In this document: piece by piece, positions 45,112 through 56,067 of the stretch
Numbering within the stretch: the stretch's first letter is position 1
Layout: each line of letters opens with the position of its first letter
Assembly (NCBI GenBank): GCA_036346355.1
Contig: CM070577.1
Span: 77,212,509 to 77,276,508, forward strand
Origin: Rhipidocladum racemiflorum
Taxonomy: Eukaryota > Streptophyta > Magnoliopsida > Poales > Poaceae
DNA: 64,000 nucleotides
Reading direction: 5' to 3'
The notes under the pieces: model-generated
Seen by the model: the letters and a program-made list of their open reading frames with translations, nothing else
Databases searched by the model: none
What the model was told of the DNA's origin: nothing
Program-made: the position numbers and the translations under genes

Positions 45112-45131
45112 TCGTAATTCTAGTAGTGTGA

Positions 45132-46200
45132 GTGGATTCTTCACCGCGCCACCATCGTGTTCGACATGACGAAGGGCCTATTGACGGGATCAGAGCATTC
45201 ACTGTCCGCCTACGCCAAGTGCAATGGCTGGACGGTTTTAATCCGAAAGGCATTACCAAGTTTGACGGAGAAAGAGACCTGGAGGCCTGGCTGCAGGTCT
45301 ACTCCCTTGCAGTCAAAGCGGCCGGAGGGGACCACAATGTGATGGCAAATTATCTGCCAGTCATGTTGGCTCCTTCGGCCCAAGCATGGCTTACAGGGCT
45401 TCCAAGGGACTCCATCGACTCTTGGGGAGACCTCTGTGACCAATTCATCACGAATTTTTAGGGCACTTTCGAGAAGCTTGGAACCCCCTGGGACCGCTAC
45501 CAGCTCCATCAGAAGAAGAACGAAACCCTGAGGGAGTTCATCCGACGCTTTACGCAGAAAAAGAATACTGTTCGAGACGTCTCAGATGCGGTCGTCATCG
45601 CGGCCTTCCAGAAAGGCGCAGCGACCCCGATCTCATAAAAAAGATATCCCGAAAACCCCCAACCACAGCTCGGGAGATGTTCACCTTGGCTGATCGCTAT
45701 GCAGCCGCATCAGATGCATTAGCGGATCGCCGAGAAGATCGACCCCCGCAAAAGACAAGAAAGATAACACTGAACCCCCGAAGCAAAAGGACAAAAAGCG
45801 GAAGGGAGAAGATTTGGTCGCAATAGCCGAGCGTGGAAGGACGAGAACTCCTCAGAACAAATAATACGACGAAGTAATGATTGCCCAATGCCCTTTCCAC
45901 CCGAAAGGAAAGCACGCGGCAAAAGATTGTTTCACTTTGAAAAGGTTCGCACGAGAAAATTGGAACCGGTCAGAACCCAAAGATAAGAAGGAGACTGGGA
46001 AGAAAGACAACCCCTTAGTAGAGGGCGAGTTCCTAGAGATAGAACAAGAGTTCAACTTCATATTTGGGGGTTCGGGCGCATATGAGTCCAAACGGAAACA
46101 AAAGCTTACCGCTTGGGATATCAATGCGATCACTCCGGCGACCCCCCAATATCTGAAGTGGTCGGAAGCTTCCATCACCTTTGATCGCTTAGATCACCCC
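45132..46200 (+). pseudogene. G1 gag, conserved domain
   Basis: After the CACTA-1 duplication the frame reads WLDGFNPKGITKFDGERDLE and the retrotransposon gag core (ANYLPVMLAPSAQAWLTGLP, SWGDLCDQF), to a TAG at 45459. The region then continues through other frames (HPKGKHAAKDCFTLKRF, a CHC-like knuckle remnant, near 45900). Confidence 0.85.
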
Positions 46201-46775
46201 GATCATGACCTTTTCCTGGCAGATATCCCTTGGTACTGGATCCAGTCATACGCAGTGCGAAACTCAAGAGGGTGCTGGTCGACGGTGGTAGCGGGCTCAA
46301 TATTTTGTTTGCCAAAAACCCTCGATGACATGAAGATACCACGGACCGAGCTCAAGCATAGTCCATCGCCATTCCATGGGGTGATTCCTGGGTCTTCTTC
46401 TGTGCCACTCGGATAGATTGTTTTGCCCATCACGTTCGGGACGAAAGACAATTACAGGACGGAATACATGAACTTTGAAGTACCCGATTTCGAGACAGCA
46501 TACCATGCCATCTTGGGAAGACCAGGCCTGGCAACGTTCATGGCAGTTTCGCACTACACTTATTCAATGCTCAAGATGACAGGACCCAAAGGAGTCATCA
46601 CGATTCGTGGAGACATACGATAGTCTTTTCAATGTGACAAGGAGAGTTACGAGATGGACGAGATCCTACGGACATCAGCCGACTTGCAGAAAATCCGACT
46701 AGCGGCATCCGCCCCACAAGACGAAGACGTGCCAGCCAAAAAACAAGCAAAAGCCAAGATCCAACCTGGCGAAGA
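46201..46775 (+). pseudogene. G1 protease region
   Basis: VLVDGGSGLNILF is legible near 46270-46312 in one frame, the TAT-type protease active-site segment. KTLDDMKIPRTELKHSPSPF and FHGVIPGSSSVPLG lie in another frame, then a stop, then FETAYHAILGRPGLATFMAV. At least one frameshift and two stops occur before CACTA-3. Confidence 0.82.
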
Positions 46776-47129
46776 CACTATACCACAACACACAATTAGC
46801 GTCGGACGTCCGACGGCAATAGTGGGTAAATGCCAACAGAAGATAAGTCGGTAAAAGCTTACAACTGATGACCTATCGGGAATTATCTCTACAGTGTCAG
46901 CTGGTCAGTCGGCAATAATACTTATTATTAGCGACGGATTGTGCATCGTAAAACTTAATTTTTACAGTCCAACAGTGAGTCGGCAAAAGTGCGTGAAGTT
47001 TTTCTGTCCTAAAGTTAGTCGGAAAAAATATGTCGGTAATTCTATTGGCGCGCGCGGCGAAAAAAATTGGCGCCAACTTATACCCTAATCCCCTCCCTGT
47101 ACTCTCTCCGCACGCCAAATTAATCCTAA

Positions 47130-47680
47130 AATCGATCGATCGGCTTCTCCCCTTCCTCTCCGCCGAAGCCTCCTCCTCCCCGTCCTCTCTGTGCCGCCTC
47201 CTCCTCCCCGGCCTCTCCGCCGTCGCATCCGCCTCCTCGTCCTCTCCACCGCCGCCTCCTCCTCCCCATCCTCTCCGCCGCCGCCTCCTCCCCGACCTCT
47301 CCGCCGTCACATCCGCCTCCTCGTCCTCTCCACCACCGCCTCCTCCTCCCCATCCTCTCCGCCGCCGCCTCCTCCCCGACCTCTCCGCCGCCGCATCCAC
47401 TTCCCCATCCTCTCCACCGCTGCCTCCTCCTCCCCATCCTCTCCACCTCCTCCTCCTTGTGCTGCCTTCCCCCCACCGTGCCGCCGACCTCCACGCCGTC
47501 GGGTTCCACCCGCACCGCGCGACCAGTTGGCGCCGCCTCCTCCTCACGCTGCCCTCCTCCCACACCGTGCCGTCAGGCTCCTCCCCCACCGCACGGCCAG
47601 TCAGCGCCTCGTCGTCCTCGTGCTGCCCTCCACCCCCATCGTGCCGCCGACCTCCACGCCACGGTGAGTTCGTAATACCT
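47130..47680. repeat. pyrimidine-rich minisatellite in CACTA-3
   Basis: An 84-bp unit starting CCTCTCCGCCGTC.CATCCG occurs at 47213, 47297 and 47381 and then decays into CTCC/CCGCC-rich sequence. Long open frames on both strands (Pro/Ser-rich, or Arg/Gly-rich) result from this composition. It may derive from the GC-rich first exon of the captured gene. Confidence 0.8.
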
Positions 47681-48129
47681 TCTTTTATTTTCCATGCTTA
47701 GTATGATTCATATTGGTTATAAGATTTCCATGCTTAGTATGATCCACCGCCGCCTCCTCCTCCCCATCCTCTCCACTAACACCACTGTCAACCAATTTAA
47801 TACAGCATTACATTTGACCTAAACTCCGACCACAAAGACCATATAGATGTCAACTTGCCAATATATTGATCAGGACCAATGTTCTGAAAAGTGATAAGCG
47901 GTAACAAAGAAGCCAGAACCATTGCATCTAGAGTCATACCAGGACATTTGCAATGTGCTATTCTAGGATAGTGCTAGACAATATTTGATAATAGACAGAA
48001 GCGTGCTTAAAAAGCTAGAAAGAATATAATGATGCTGTTGTGTGTGCTTAAAAACCACAGAGACCATTTTCTTTCATGAAAATTGATGATTGTTATCATC
48101 TTGTATTTGTTATATTCCTTTATAGCTAG

Positions 48130-48974
48130 ATGCAGTGAAATTTGCTGTTCCACTTCTGGATTTGGACTTCGCAAAACTGGTGCCTGCATGTCCTTGGAAA
48201 TTTCCTCAAAAGGTCCATCTGCAGGTTAACCTCGAAAGCCACTACTTACATGATCAAATACTTAAAGTCTTAAACATTTAAAAGTAGTAGCAGTAATGAC
48301 AATGATAAATACAATGCCAGCAAAATTTCAGCTGGTTATGCCCTGTTGAAACTTGAAAGTTTAACACTACAATATTGATTTTCTATAGGTCTTTTTTTTA
48401 TTACGAATAATACTTTCTATATCTCATGTAACAAAGATAATCTGCATCTTCTACATGTAAGATAGCCTGCACAACATAATCATGTGAAGGTCACTATTAT
48501 TGTTACCTGCTGCTTTAGAATATTCCAGCTGTTGTTGCATATTAGACTGGCCAGATCACTGTGCGTGTGTACCATTATATGACATGCAAATGGATCAGAA
48601 GTTTTCTTTGGCATAATATTAATGTCATACTTGAACTCAGCTACTATTGTAACATTATTTGGTTAAACAAGGTGTTTTCTTTGGCATAATATTATTGTCA
48701 TTATTCTTTTCGTTGTTACAAACTTGTGTTTCTGAACTATACTGAAGGTTGTGGATGCATCAGCTTCAATTGGTTCCAGAAGACATTTCATTGAGGCTCT
48801 AGCTCCTACTTTTGGGAGGCCATTAGAGGCTGATCCGGTACTTGTTTAACATTGTTTTTCTTTTGTTATTATGGATTTTGCCATGTTGCCTAAAAGCTAA
48901 CAACCTCATATATGCATCAGATTTTTTGTAGGAGAGCTACAGTCCTTTCCATTTCAGGGATCTTCACATTTCTG
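48130..48974 (+). pseudogene. captured three-exon gene fragment, family unidentified
   Basis: Three stretches with splice sites on both sides stay in one reading register. 48130-48212 encodes AVKFAVPLLDLDFAKLVPAC plus PWKFPQK and ends at GT. 48748-48837 encodes VVDASASIGSRRHFIEALAP plus TFGRPLEADP and ends at GT. 48921-48974 encodes IFCRRATVLSISGIFTFL and ends at GTATGT. Each is preceded by AG, and the second and third are exact multiples of three. I do not recognise the family and assign no function. Its preserved structure suggests a fairly recent capture from a host gene. Confidence 0.6.
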
Positions 48975-49729
48975 GTATGTCGTAAAATGTGTAAACCCAA
49001 TATTCCCTGACAAATTATTGCCCTATATCATGTCACTTATTTTGCAAACTTCAAACTAATTTTGGTTTTGAGCAGTGTACTCTTTCGTAATGTTCACTGA
49101 TAATTGACTATATATTAATTATAAGTAAGTTACATTTTTTTTCCTAGTTTGCAAAATAGACCAATTACTAATTACATTGCATGTTGTATGCTTAATCCAT
49201 ATATATAGCTTTACGTCATTCATAGTGAAGGTCCAGGATGGATAAAAGGTGGATGGATGAGCCTAGGTACATGACATGTTTTTACTCTATTAGGTGGTTT
49301 CGGTTGTAACTTTTGAGCTAAACTAACATGTTGTATTTGTATGATATTTAGGCACACAAAGGTCTATATAGATGGGGTACGCCAATTTATAGACTATGCA
49401 TTTCTTAATTCAACAGATGGAAATAGAATATTGTGCCCTTGTAGAATATTGGTGTTATTGTAATATACTTTTGGTGTTATATGTGTAACTGTTATTGTCT
49501 CAGTTGGATGATATGCTATCTTTTGGACAAATTTGATTATTAGTAGAGTAAGTTGTTACTTTGCATGCTTGAATTATCCTATCATTCAATATTGATGCCC
49601 AGTTGTATGATATGCTATCTTACAATGTCTCAGTTGTATGAATTATATCATGTCATGTCGATGAATTATGCTGTTATTTTTTTTAATCGATCTGATTATA
49701 GCAACGAACTGTGTGTCGGCAATACTAGA

Positions 49730-49960
49730 CATTACCAACACATTGTAAGTCGGGAAACACAAGTGCGTCGGCAAAAATTGAAATCGGACGGCAAAGCAAA
49801 GTTCGTCGGTAAAATTATGTCAGTCGGTAAAAAATCCTCATTGCCGACACACACTAGCCGTATCGGTATTATAAGATCCGTCGGTAAAGTTTTTTGCCGA
49901 CGGGACTTTAGCCGACACTCCTAATCCGTCGGTAATACTTTTTACCGACGTACTTTTTGT
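49730..49960. repeat. CACTA-3 right subterminal repeats
   Basis: Repeated GTCGGTAA(A/T) and CCGACG motifs in both orientations; related ones lie at 46800-47040 on the left. Confidence 0.75.
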
Positions 49961-50099
49961 CGCTATATATGGTCTATTCCGACGCACAATCAGACGCGAA
50001 TAATATGTCATGGTATAGTGAGAAGTTAAGAAAATAGCACTCGACCCGTCCAATCCATCTAAAACAGCTTTGATTGGGACAGGGCTCAGCCAAGAATAG

Positions 50100-51193
50100 G
50101 AAAGCGTGCTCGTCACCTTTCTCCAGGCAAACCAGGACATCTTCGCCTGGAAGCCTTCGGACATACTGGGTGTTCCGAGGGAGGTGGTCGAGCACGCACT
50201 AAATGTAAACCAGAATACGAAACCAATCAAGCAGCGCCTTCGACGTTTCGCTCAAGACCATCGTGACACGATTAAGGAAGAGATCACTAAACTCTTAGCC
50301 GCGGGCTTTATAAGAGAAGTGTAACATCCTGATTGGTTAGCGAATCCGTTTCTGGTTCGCAAAAAGAATAAAAGCTGGCGCATGTGTGTTGATTATACCG
50401 ATCTCAACAAAGCATGCCCTAAAGATCCGTTCGGGTTACCTGGCATCGACCAGGTTGTGGACTCCACCGCTGGTTGCGAACTCCTGAGCTTTCTGGACGC
50501 CTATTCGGGGTACCGCCAGATCAGCCTCAAGGAGGAAGATTGCATCAAAACTTTGTTCATCACACCGTTCGGAGCTTTTTGCTACGTCACAATGCCATTC
50601 GGGTTGAAGAACACCGGCGCAACTTACCAACACGCAATACAACGGTGCTTTCACAATCAACTCGGACGCAACGTGGAGGCCTACGTGGATGATGTTGTGG
50701 TGAAATCCTGGTTGAAAGGAGACCTCATCTCTGATTTAACCAAAACGTTTGAAGGTCTGAGGGCTTACCAGATGAAACTCAACCCCGAGAAGTGCACTTT
50801 CGGAGTCCCTTCGGGAAAGCTTCTTGGCTTCAGCGTATCACACTGTGGCATCCAAGAAAATCCGGAGAAAGTCAACACCATCCTAAAAATGAAGCCACCA
50901 GTAAATCAAAAGGACATCCAGAAGCTTACAGGGTGCATGGTGGCACTCGGTAGATTCGTCTCTCGCTTAGGGATGCAGGGAACACAGTTCTTCAAACTCC
51001 TAAAAAAGCAAGACCAGTTCGAATGGACCACCGAAGCGCAACAAGCCTTCGACGATCTCAAGACCTTTTTAACAAAGCCCCCGGTACTGGCATCACTATT
51101 ATCGGAGGAACCACTCATGCTCTACATAGCCGCGACAACCCATGTGGTTAGCGTAGCAATCGTCGTTGAGCGCAAAGAAGACGGGCACCAGTA
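50100..51193 (+). pseudogene. G1 reverse transcriptase
   Basis: FLQANQDIFAWKPSDILGVP is the usual TAT RT entry. TAA at 50323 interrupts, then SWRMCVDYTDLNKACPKDPF, FLDAYSGYRQISL, FGLKNTGATYQ and the catalytic EAYVDDVVVKS (YVDD at 50682-50693). Connection-domain motifs LLGFSVSHCGIQENP and FEWTTEAQQAFDDLK follow, to TAG 51192. Confidence 0.92.
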
Positions 51194-51870
51194 GAAGGTA
51201 CAATGTCCGGTTTACTTCGTCAGCGTGGTATTGGGCGAATCTAAAGCTCGGTACCCACAAATTCAGAAGCTCATCTATGCCGTGCTGATCACCTCCCGAA
51301 AGCTCAAACATTACTTCCAGGAACACGCGATTTCGGTGGTCACTTCTTTCCCGATTGGAGACATACTCCATAACCGGGAAGCCACTGGAAGAATCGCCAA
51401 GTGGGCAGCTGAGCTGGGAGCCTTTGAAATTGCGTTTAAACCACTCACCGCTATAAAATATCAAGCACTAGCTGACTTCACCGCCGAGTGGAAAGAACTA
51501 CAAAGTCCATCGACAAGCAAAGAACTCGAGCACTGGACAATGCACTTTGATGGTTCTCTCATGCTCAGTGGTGTGGGCGCTGGCATCGTGCTCATGTCCC
51601 CGAAAGGAGAAAAGATGAGATACATCTTGCAGATCCATTTTCTAGCATCAAACAACGCAGCCGAATACGAAGCACTCATCCACGGGCTCCGTATCGCCAT
51701 ATCACTCGGAATCCGATGACTGGCGGTTCGCGGAGATTCCCAGCTCGTAATCAACCAAGTACAAAAGGATTGGTCATGCATTGACGACGTGATGACTGCA
51801 TACTGCCAAGAGGTGCGCAGACTGGAAGACAAATTTGACGGATTGGAACTGTCCCATGTGCTCTAACGAG
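51194..51870 (+). pseudogene. G1 RNase H region (including second, archaeal-type RNase H)
   Basis: VLGESKARYPQIQKLIYAVL and TGRIAKWAAELGAFEIAFKP mark the end of the first RNase H. HFDGSLMLSGVGAGIVLMSP and NNAAEYEALIHGLRIA mark a second RNase H of the type TAT elements acquired. TGA at 51717 and TAA near 51865 break it. Confidence 0.8.
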
Positions 51871-53264
51871 ATAATGAAGCCGCCGACGAGCTTGCCAAAT
51901 TAGGTTCTAGTCTGGTAGACGTGCCAGCGGGCATTTTCGTGGAAGAACTTCACAAGCCCTCAGCCACCCTGCGCCAAAAAATTGAGGAGACGTCCCCCTC
52001 AGCCGATGCGCAGGTGTTGGTCGTCAGCACCGACTGGACAAAACCCTACCTAGATTACCTGACAACAGACGAACTCCCAGAAGATCGTACTGAAGCAGAG
52101 CACATCTCGCGCATAAGCAAAAGCTATGCGGTCATCGAAGGGGAGCTCTTTCGGAAGAGTGCCTCCGGAATGCTCAAACGTTGCATCTCGGAACAAGAAG
52201 GAAAGGATCTCCTTAAGGAAATCCATGCGGGAATTTGCGGACACCACACGGCCTCAAGAACCCTGGTCGGAAAGGCTTACCGCCAAGGTTTCTTCTGGTC
52301 GAATGCAGTAACAGACACAGAGGGCATCGTTCGCACCTATGAAGGATGCCAATTCTTCGCTTGGCAAATCCACATGCCGGCTCAAGAGCTGCAGACAGTA
52401 CCAATAACTTGGCCGTTTGCAGCTTGGGGGCTTGACATGGTAGGACCACTGAAAAAAGCGCAAGGTGGATTTACACATCTTTTCATCGATGTGGACAAGT
52501 TCACGAAGTGGATCGAAGCCAAGCCAGTCTCCACCATAACAGCAGCAAAAGCCAAGGACTTCTTCCAAGACATTGTGGTTCGCTTCGGCATGCCAAATAG
52601 AATCATCGCCGACAACGGCACCCAATTCAGAGGATAGGAATTCTAGGATTGGTGCGAGGAACTGGGAATAAAAATCTGCTTTGCTTCTGTGGCACACCCG
52701 CGGAGCAATGGACAAGTTGAATGAGCAAACAGCATGGTGCTTCAAGGACTGAAAGCAAGGATCTTCGATCGCCTTAATCCTTACGCCACCCGATGGGTGA
52801 AGGAAATGCCTTCGATGCTCTGAGGGCTTAGAACCACTCCCAGCCGGGCAATCGGGCAGTCACTGTTCTTCCTGGTCTATGGGTCTGAGGCGGTCCTACC
52901 TACCGAGCTGAAATTCGGATCCCCAAGGGTTCGGAACCACAACGAGGATAAATCAGAAGAAAGCAGACTGGACGACCTGGACCAGCTGGAAGAAGCATGG
53001 GATGTAGCTGCGATCCGATCGGCAAGATATCTTGAAGGCTTGTGCCGCTATCATGACCGCAATGTTAGGGGCCGTGCTTTCTCCAAAGGAGATCTGGTTC
53101 TAAGAAAAAATCAGAAGAGCGAGCACAAGCTCTCCCCAAGTTGGGAGGGTCCCTATATTGTCAATGAAGTGGTGCGGCCTGGGACTTATCGACTTAAACG
53201 AGAAGACAGTGCAGTCATCAACAACACCTGGAACATAGAACAGCTACGTCGCTTCTACGCTTAA
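51871..53264 (+). pseudogene. G1 integrase
   Basis: A linker reads ADAQVLVVSTDWTKPYLDYL. The zinc region has HAGICGHH, but the expected first Cys of the CxxC pair is Tyr (YEGC). The core has WGLDMVGPLKKAQGG and IIADNGTQF, then TAG at 52635, then SVAHPRSNGQVE with a TGA right after it. The C-terminal domain is open at 53040-53264 (KGDLVLRKNQ, LSPSWEGPYIV) and ends WNIEQLRRFYA and TAA. Confidence 0.9.
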
Positions 53265-54440
53265 ATCTTGTATTCTCATTGCATCTCTTTAAATGAAATA
53301 TTTCGTGTGTTTCCTGAGCACTCCTTTTTCCCGTGAGGCATCGGCAAAGACTTCCAAGCGCGTGTAAATCCTAATTCATGAAAACGCAAAACCATACGCG
53401 ATAAACCCCGAATCCCCCACTAAAAGTGCCCAGGAAGAGAAGCAACTAGCGAATTACCGGCACTCGGGGGCTGGGTGTAGTCGGGCGGGACGCGTAAGTG
53501 ACAAGATACGGCGCTTGGACGAATTCAAAAACCACGCTTAATTGGAAAAAGGGGAAGTACATAGGGCAATGCAGAAGAAATATAGCATTCCATTTCATTT
53601 CATTTCATTACATATTAAAAAAAGAGAGCAGGGGTGCCACCCGCTCAGACCTCACCGAGACGCACTCGTCCAACCGCCTCAATGAGGGCGTCCCTCACCC
53701 TAAAAAGGCGAGGAACTACCTCAAGAAGCGTGTCGACGGCAACGGCATCACGTTCGACTACCGCCCTCTCCATGGCTGCCTCGATGGCCCTCCACGTCGC
53801 CTCGTGTGGTAGCCCCAAGTACCAGGGGCCAGGGAAGTCTGCCATCAAAAAGACAAGAGAGGAGAGGAAGCAGGAAAGAAAGGAGAAGGGTGCGAGAAAG
53901 AGTAGCCACAAGAGGCTCTCCCCGCCCCTTCTTATACCAAGAAACACGGAAGACGAAGAGCATGAGATTAAAGGAAGGGGTGGGAAGCCAGAGCGACTCG
54001 GCAGCAGTCCCGAGGCAAGTTTGAACCAGCCATGTAAATAGTACGATGAAAATGGCCCGGTGACATCATAATCCCTCTCCACCTTTAATTACTTTCTTTT
54101 GCCTTACGACCTAGTTGCTTCTCAACTAGGCAGTAAGCCGGGGGCTACACTTAATAAGTGCACGTTCGTACGTGCATGAGTCCCCGACTTAAATCCCTCG
54201 GCCTAACGGTCGCAACACTTAATAAGTGAATGCTAAACGCTCCCACAAGATATCTCTCCTTGATTCTAGGGGTGACCGGAAAAGCACTCGGGTGGCAGAG
54301 CAGTCGGGCCAAGGAACTCGGACAGCGCTCCAGTCAGAAGAGAGGCCAGACTGTCAACTCGGCAAGCACTCGGGAACCTCACCACTGGACAAAAATCACT
54401 CGAACGACCTTCCAGTTGGACGAGACAACAAATTGCTAGC
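53265..54440. other. G1 3' region between integrase and antisense ORF
   Basis: Spacer typical of TAT elements (GGCACTCGGGGGCTGGG near 53459), with a short (CATTT)n run at 53592-53606. On the minus strand, 53645-53845 is open for 66 codons (MADFPGPWYLGLPHEATWRA...) and could be a second small antisense ORF; I assign no function. Confidence 0.5.
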
Positions 54441-56067
54441 GCATCAAGAGATGGAAGGGCAAACAAAAATTCACATTCATACCCGACTGGAGGAGCTTGT
54501 ACTTGCATCTATGCAGGATCCAAGTCCAGATTTTCAGCTAAAGCTTCTGACACACTCTCAACTTCCCTCAGAAGAACAACAGCCTGCTCATCATCCACAG
54601 TGCAGGCAAAACCGTCCTTGACGGCCTCAAGCTCCACTCGAGGTTACAACTACTTCACAATCTCCAGCGCTTGATTGGAGCTCATGATCGCTCTTTCCCT
54701 CACATGGGCCCTAAGCCTCTCAGGGGCTGCTCTAAGACGCTGAAGAACTTGGTCCTCGCTGCTCAGATTGCAGGGGTGAAGGAAGGCCAACACTGATGCA
54801 GAAGCCTGTTGGAAGGCGGAACTCAGCGCATTAGCTCGCTGAATCCTCCCTTAAAGCTCATCAAATTGTGCTCGCGCCCTCCTCCGATGCTCTGCACACA
54901 GAGCGTGTCAACAGCCCCGGACACCCCACAACCCAACAAAGCAAGAAGACAAGGACCAGAGGTGAACCTTTGAGCTCCCCCGACAACCTCTCCTGCTCGG
55001 CTTTGGCCTAGCGCTCGCGGGCCTCCGCCCCTTGGAATCTCTCCTCTGAAGCAAGGAGCTACGCCTCCAAGGCCTTACGTCGTTCCTCCGAGGCCATAAG
55101 CTGGTCCCTAGAGTCTCGTACAAGTGGCATCCCTAACTGAGAAATCCGGACAAAGTCAGAGACTAAAGCAACAAGATAGTGGGAGTCAGTCGCCCAGGAA
55201 GAAAACTCGCCTCAGAGGGAACCTGATGCGTCCAGCTTCTCCATGCGCAGAAGCTGTACTTCATCCTGAAGCTGTTGCAGCTCCTGGGAACGCTCGTTCC
55301 GAACCTCCGCCAGCTCATCCCTATGCTCCTTGCTCGTCTTGATGGAAGGGATAACCCGATGCAAGAAGTCGGTCTTCTTCCTTAAGCGGCAACCTAGGGT
55401 CTAAGGGCGACGGAAGAAAAAGTGAACAAGCGTCCTCAAGCCGGGGCCGATCGCTTCAGCCCACCCCCGGGCGAGAAGCATTCTCCGAGGAAGCGGTAGA
55501 AACTGGAGAATCTGGAGCCTCCGGTGTTACCGCCCCAGCGTCCTTGGGGGTCTCCCCGGATGCACACTGACTAGGCCTCCTTAACTCGCATAACGGATAG
55601 TCAGGGTACCCGGTGATCGGAGCGTCAGAAAAGAAGGCTTCCCGTCCCTTCCCGGAAAAGAATAACGATATAAGCAAGAATAGCCGAAAACAAGAGCAAG
55701 GCATTCGGGAACTTCGAACATCTCCGAGGGAGGAGGACAAGCCAAACAAAAAGACTTCGAGAATCCCCCACAGTCCAGCATGGTGCTAGGGGCAAAGAAG
55801 TCATTTAGCCGCCTGTCCAATACCTCCTCTGGAACACGCGCAGGCAGCTCCCGAGTGGGGTCTGACCTCCCTAGATACTCGAACCCTGGGTGAACCCGCT
55901 CCTTGATTGGCTGGACACAACGAATGACGAAGCTGGCGGCAACACCCACTCCGTGCAAACCGTCATTCTTCAGTTGATGGATGATGGCCATTAGCTCCCC
56001 AACTTGGTCTCTGTCAGATTCGGGGGGAGGCTTAGTCCAAGAAACTGATGCTACGGGTCTCCGACTG
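54440..56067 (-). pseudogene. G1 antisense ORF (TAT aORF), broken
   Basis: On the minus strand the frame nearest G4 reads QVGELMAIIHQLKNDGLHGV and VGVAASFVIRCVQPIKERVH, then PGFEYLGRSDPTREL. This matches a recurrent grass TAT antisense protein as I remember it. A degraded coiled-coil middle follows (about 54850-55400), then the conserved end: SAFQQASASVLAFLHPCNLS, VLQRLRAAPERLRAHVRE and DGFACTVDDEQAVVLLREVE. It has several frameshifts and stops, and its start is cut off by G4 at 56068. Function is unknown. Confidence 0.72.

Larger units (their letters stand above)
4534..45128. mobile_element. CACTA-1: non-autonomous Pack-CACTA transposon carrying nested insertions
   Basis: Both ends read CACTACTAGAATTACGA inward (4534-4550, and 45112-45128 on the complement), a perfect 17-bp terminal inverted repeat, flanked by TGA on both sides. 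The two flanks together restore G1 gag. About 40.6 kb separates the ends, but most is CACTA-2 (9258-11319) and G2 (12121-44124); its own sequence is about 6.5 kb. Subterminal repeats of a TTAACGACCAC motif are present. No catalytic transposase is visible, only the C-terminal end of a transposase-associated protein (minus strand) and captured host exons. Confidence 0.9.
46776..50020. mobile_element. CACTA-3: non-autonomous CACTA element with captured multi-exon gene fragment
   Basis: Both ends read CACTATACCA inward (46776, and 50020 on the complement), with AGA duplicated at 46773-46775 and 50021-50023. It is 3245 bp long. Subterminal GTCGGTAAAA / CCGACGG motifs occur at both sides. It lies between the protease and RT of G1. 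No transposase is present. Confidence 0.9.

Noticed and set aside
47030..47701. Long open frames on both strands (158-230 codons)
   Set aside because: Pyrimidine-rich minisatellite sequence avoids stops in several frames; compositions are pure Pro/Ser/Arg or Gly/Arg/Glu repeats.
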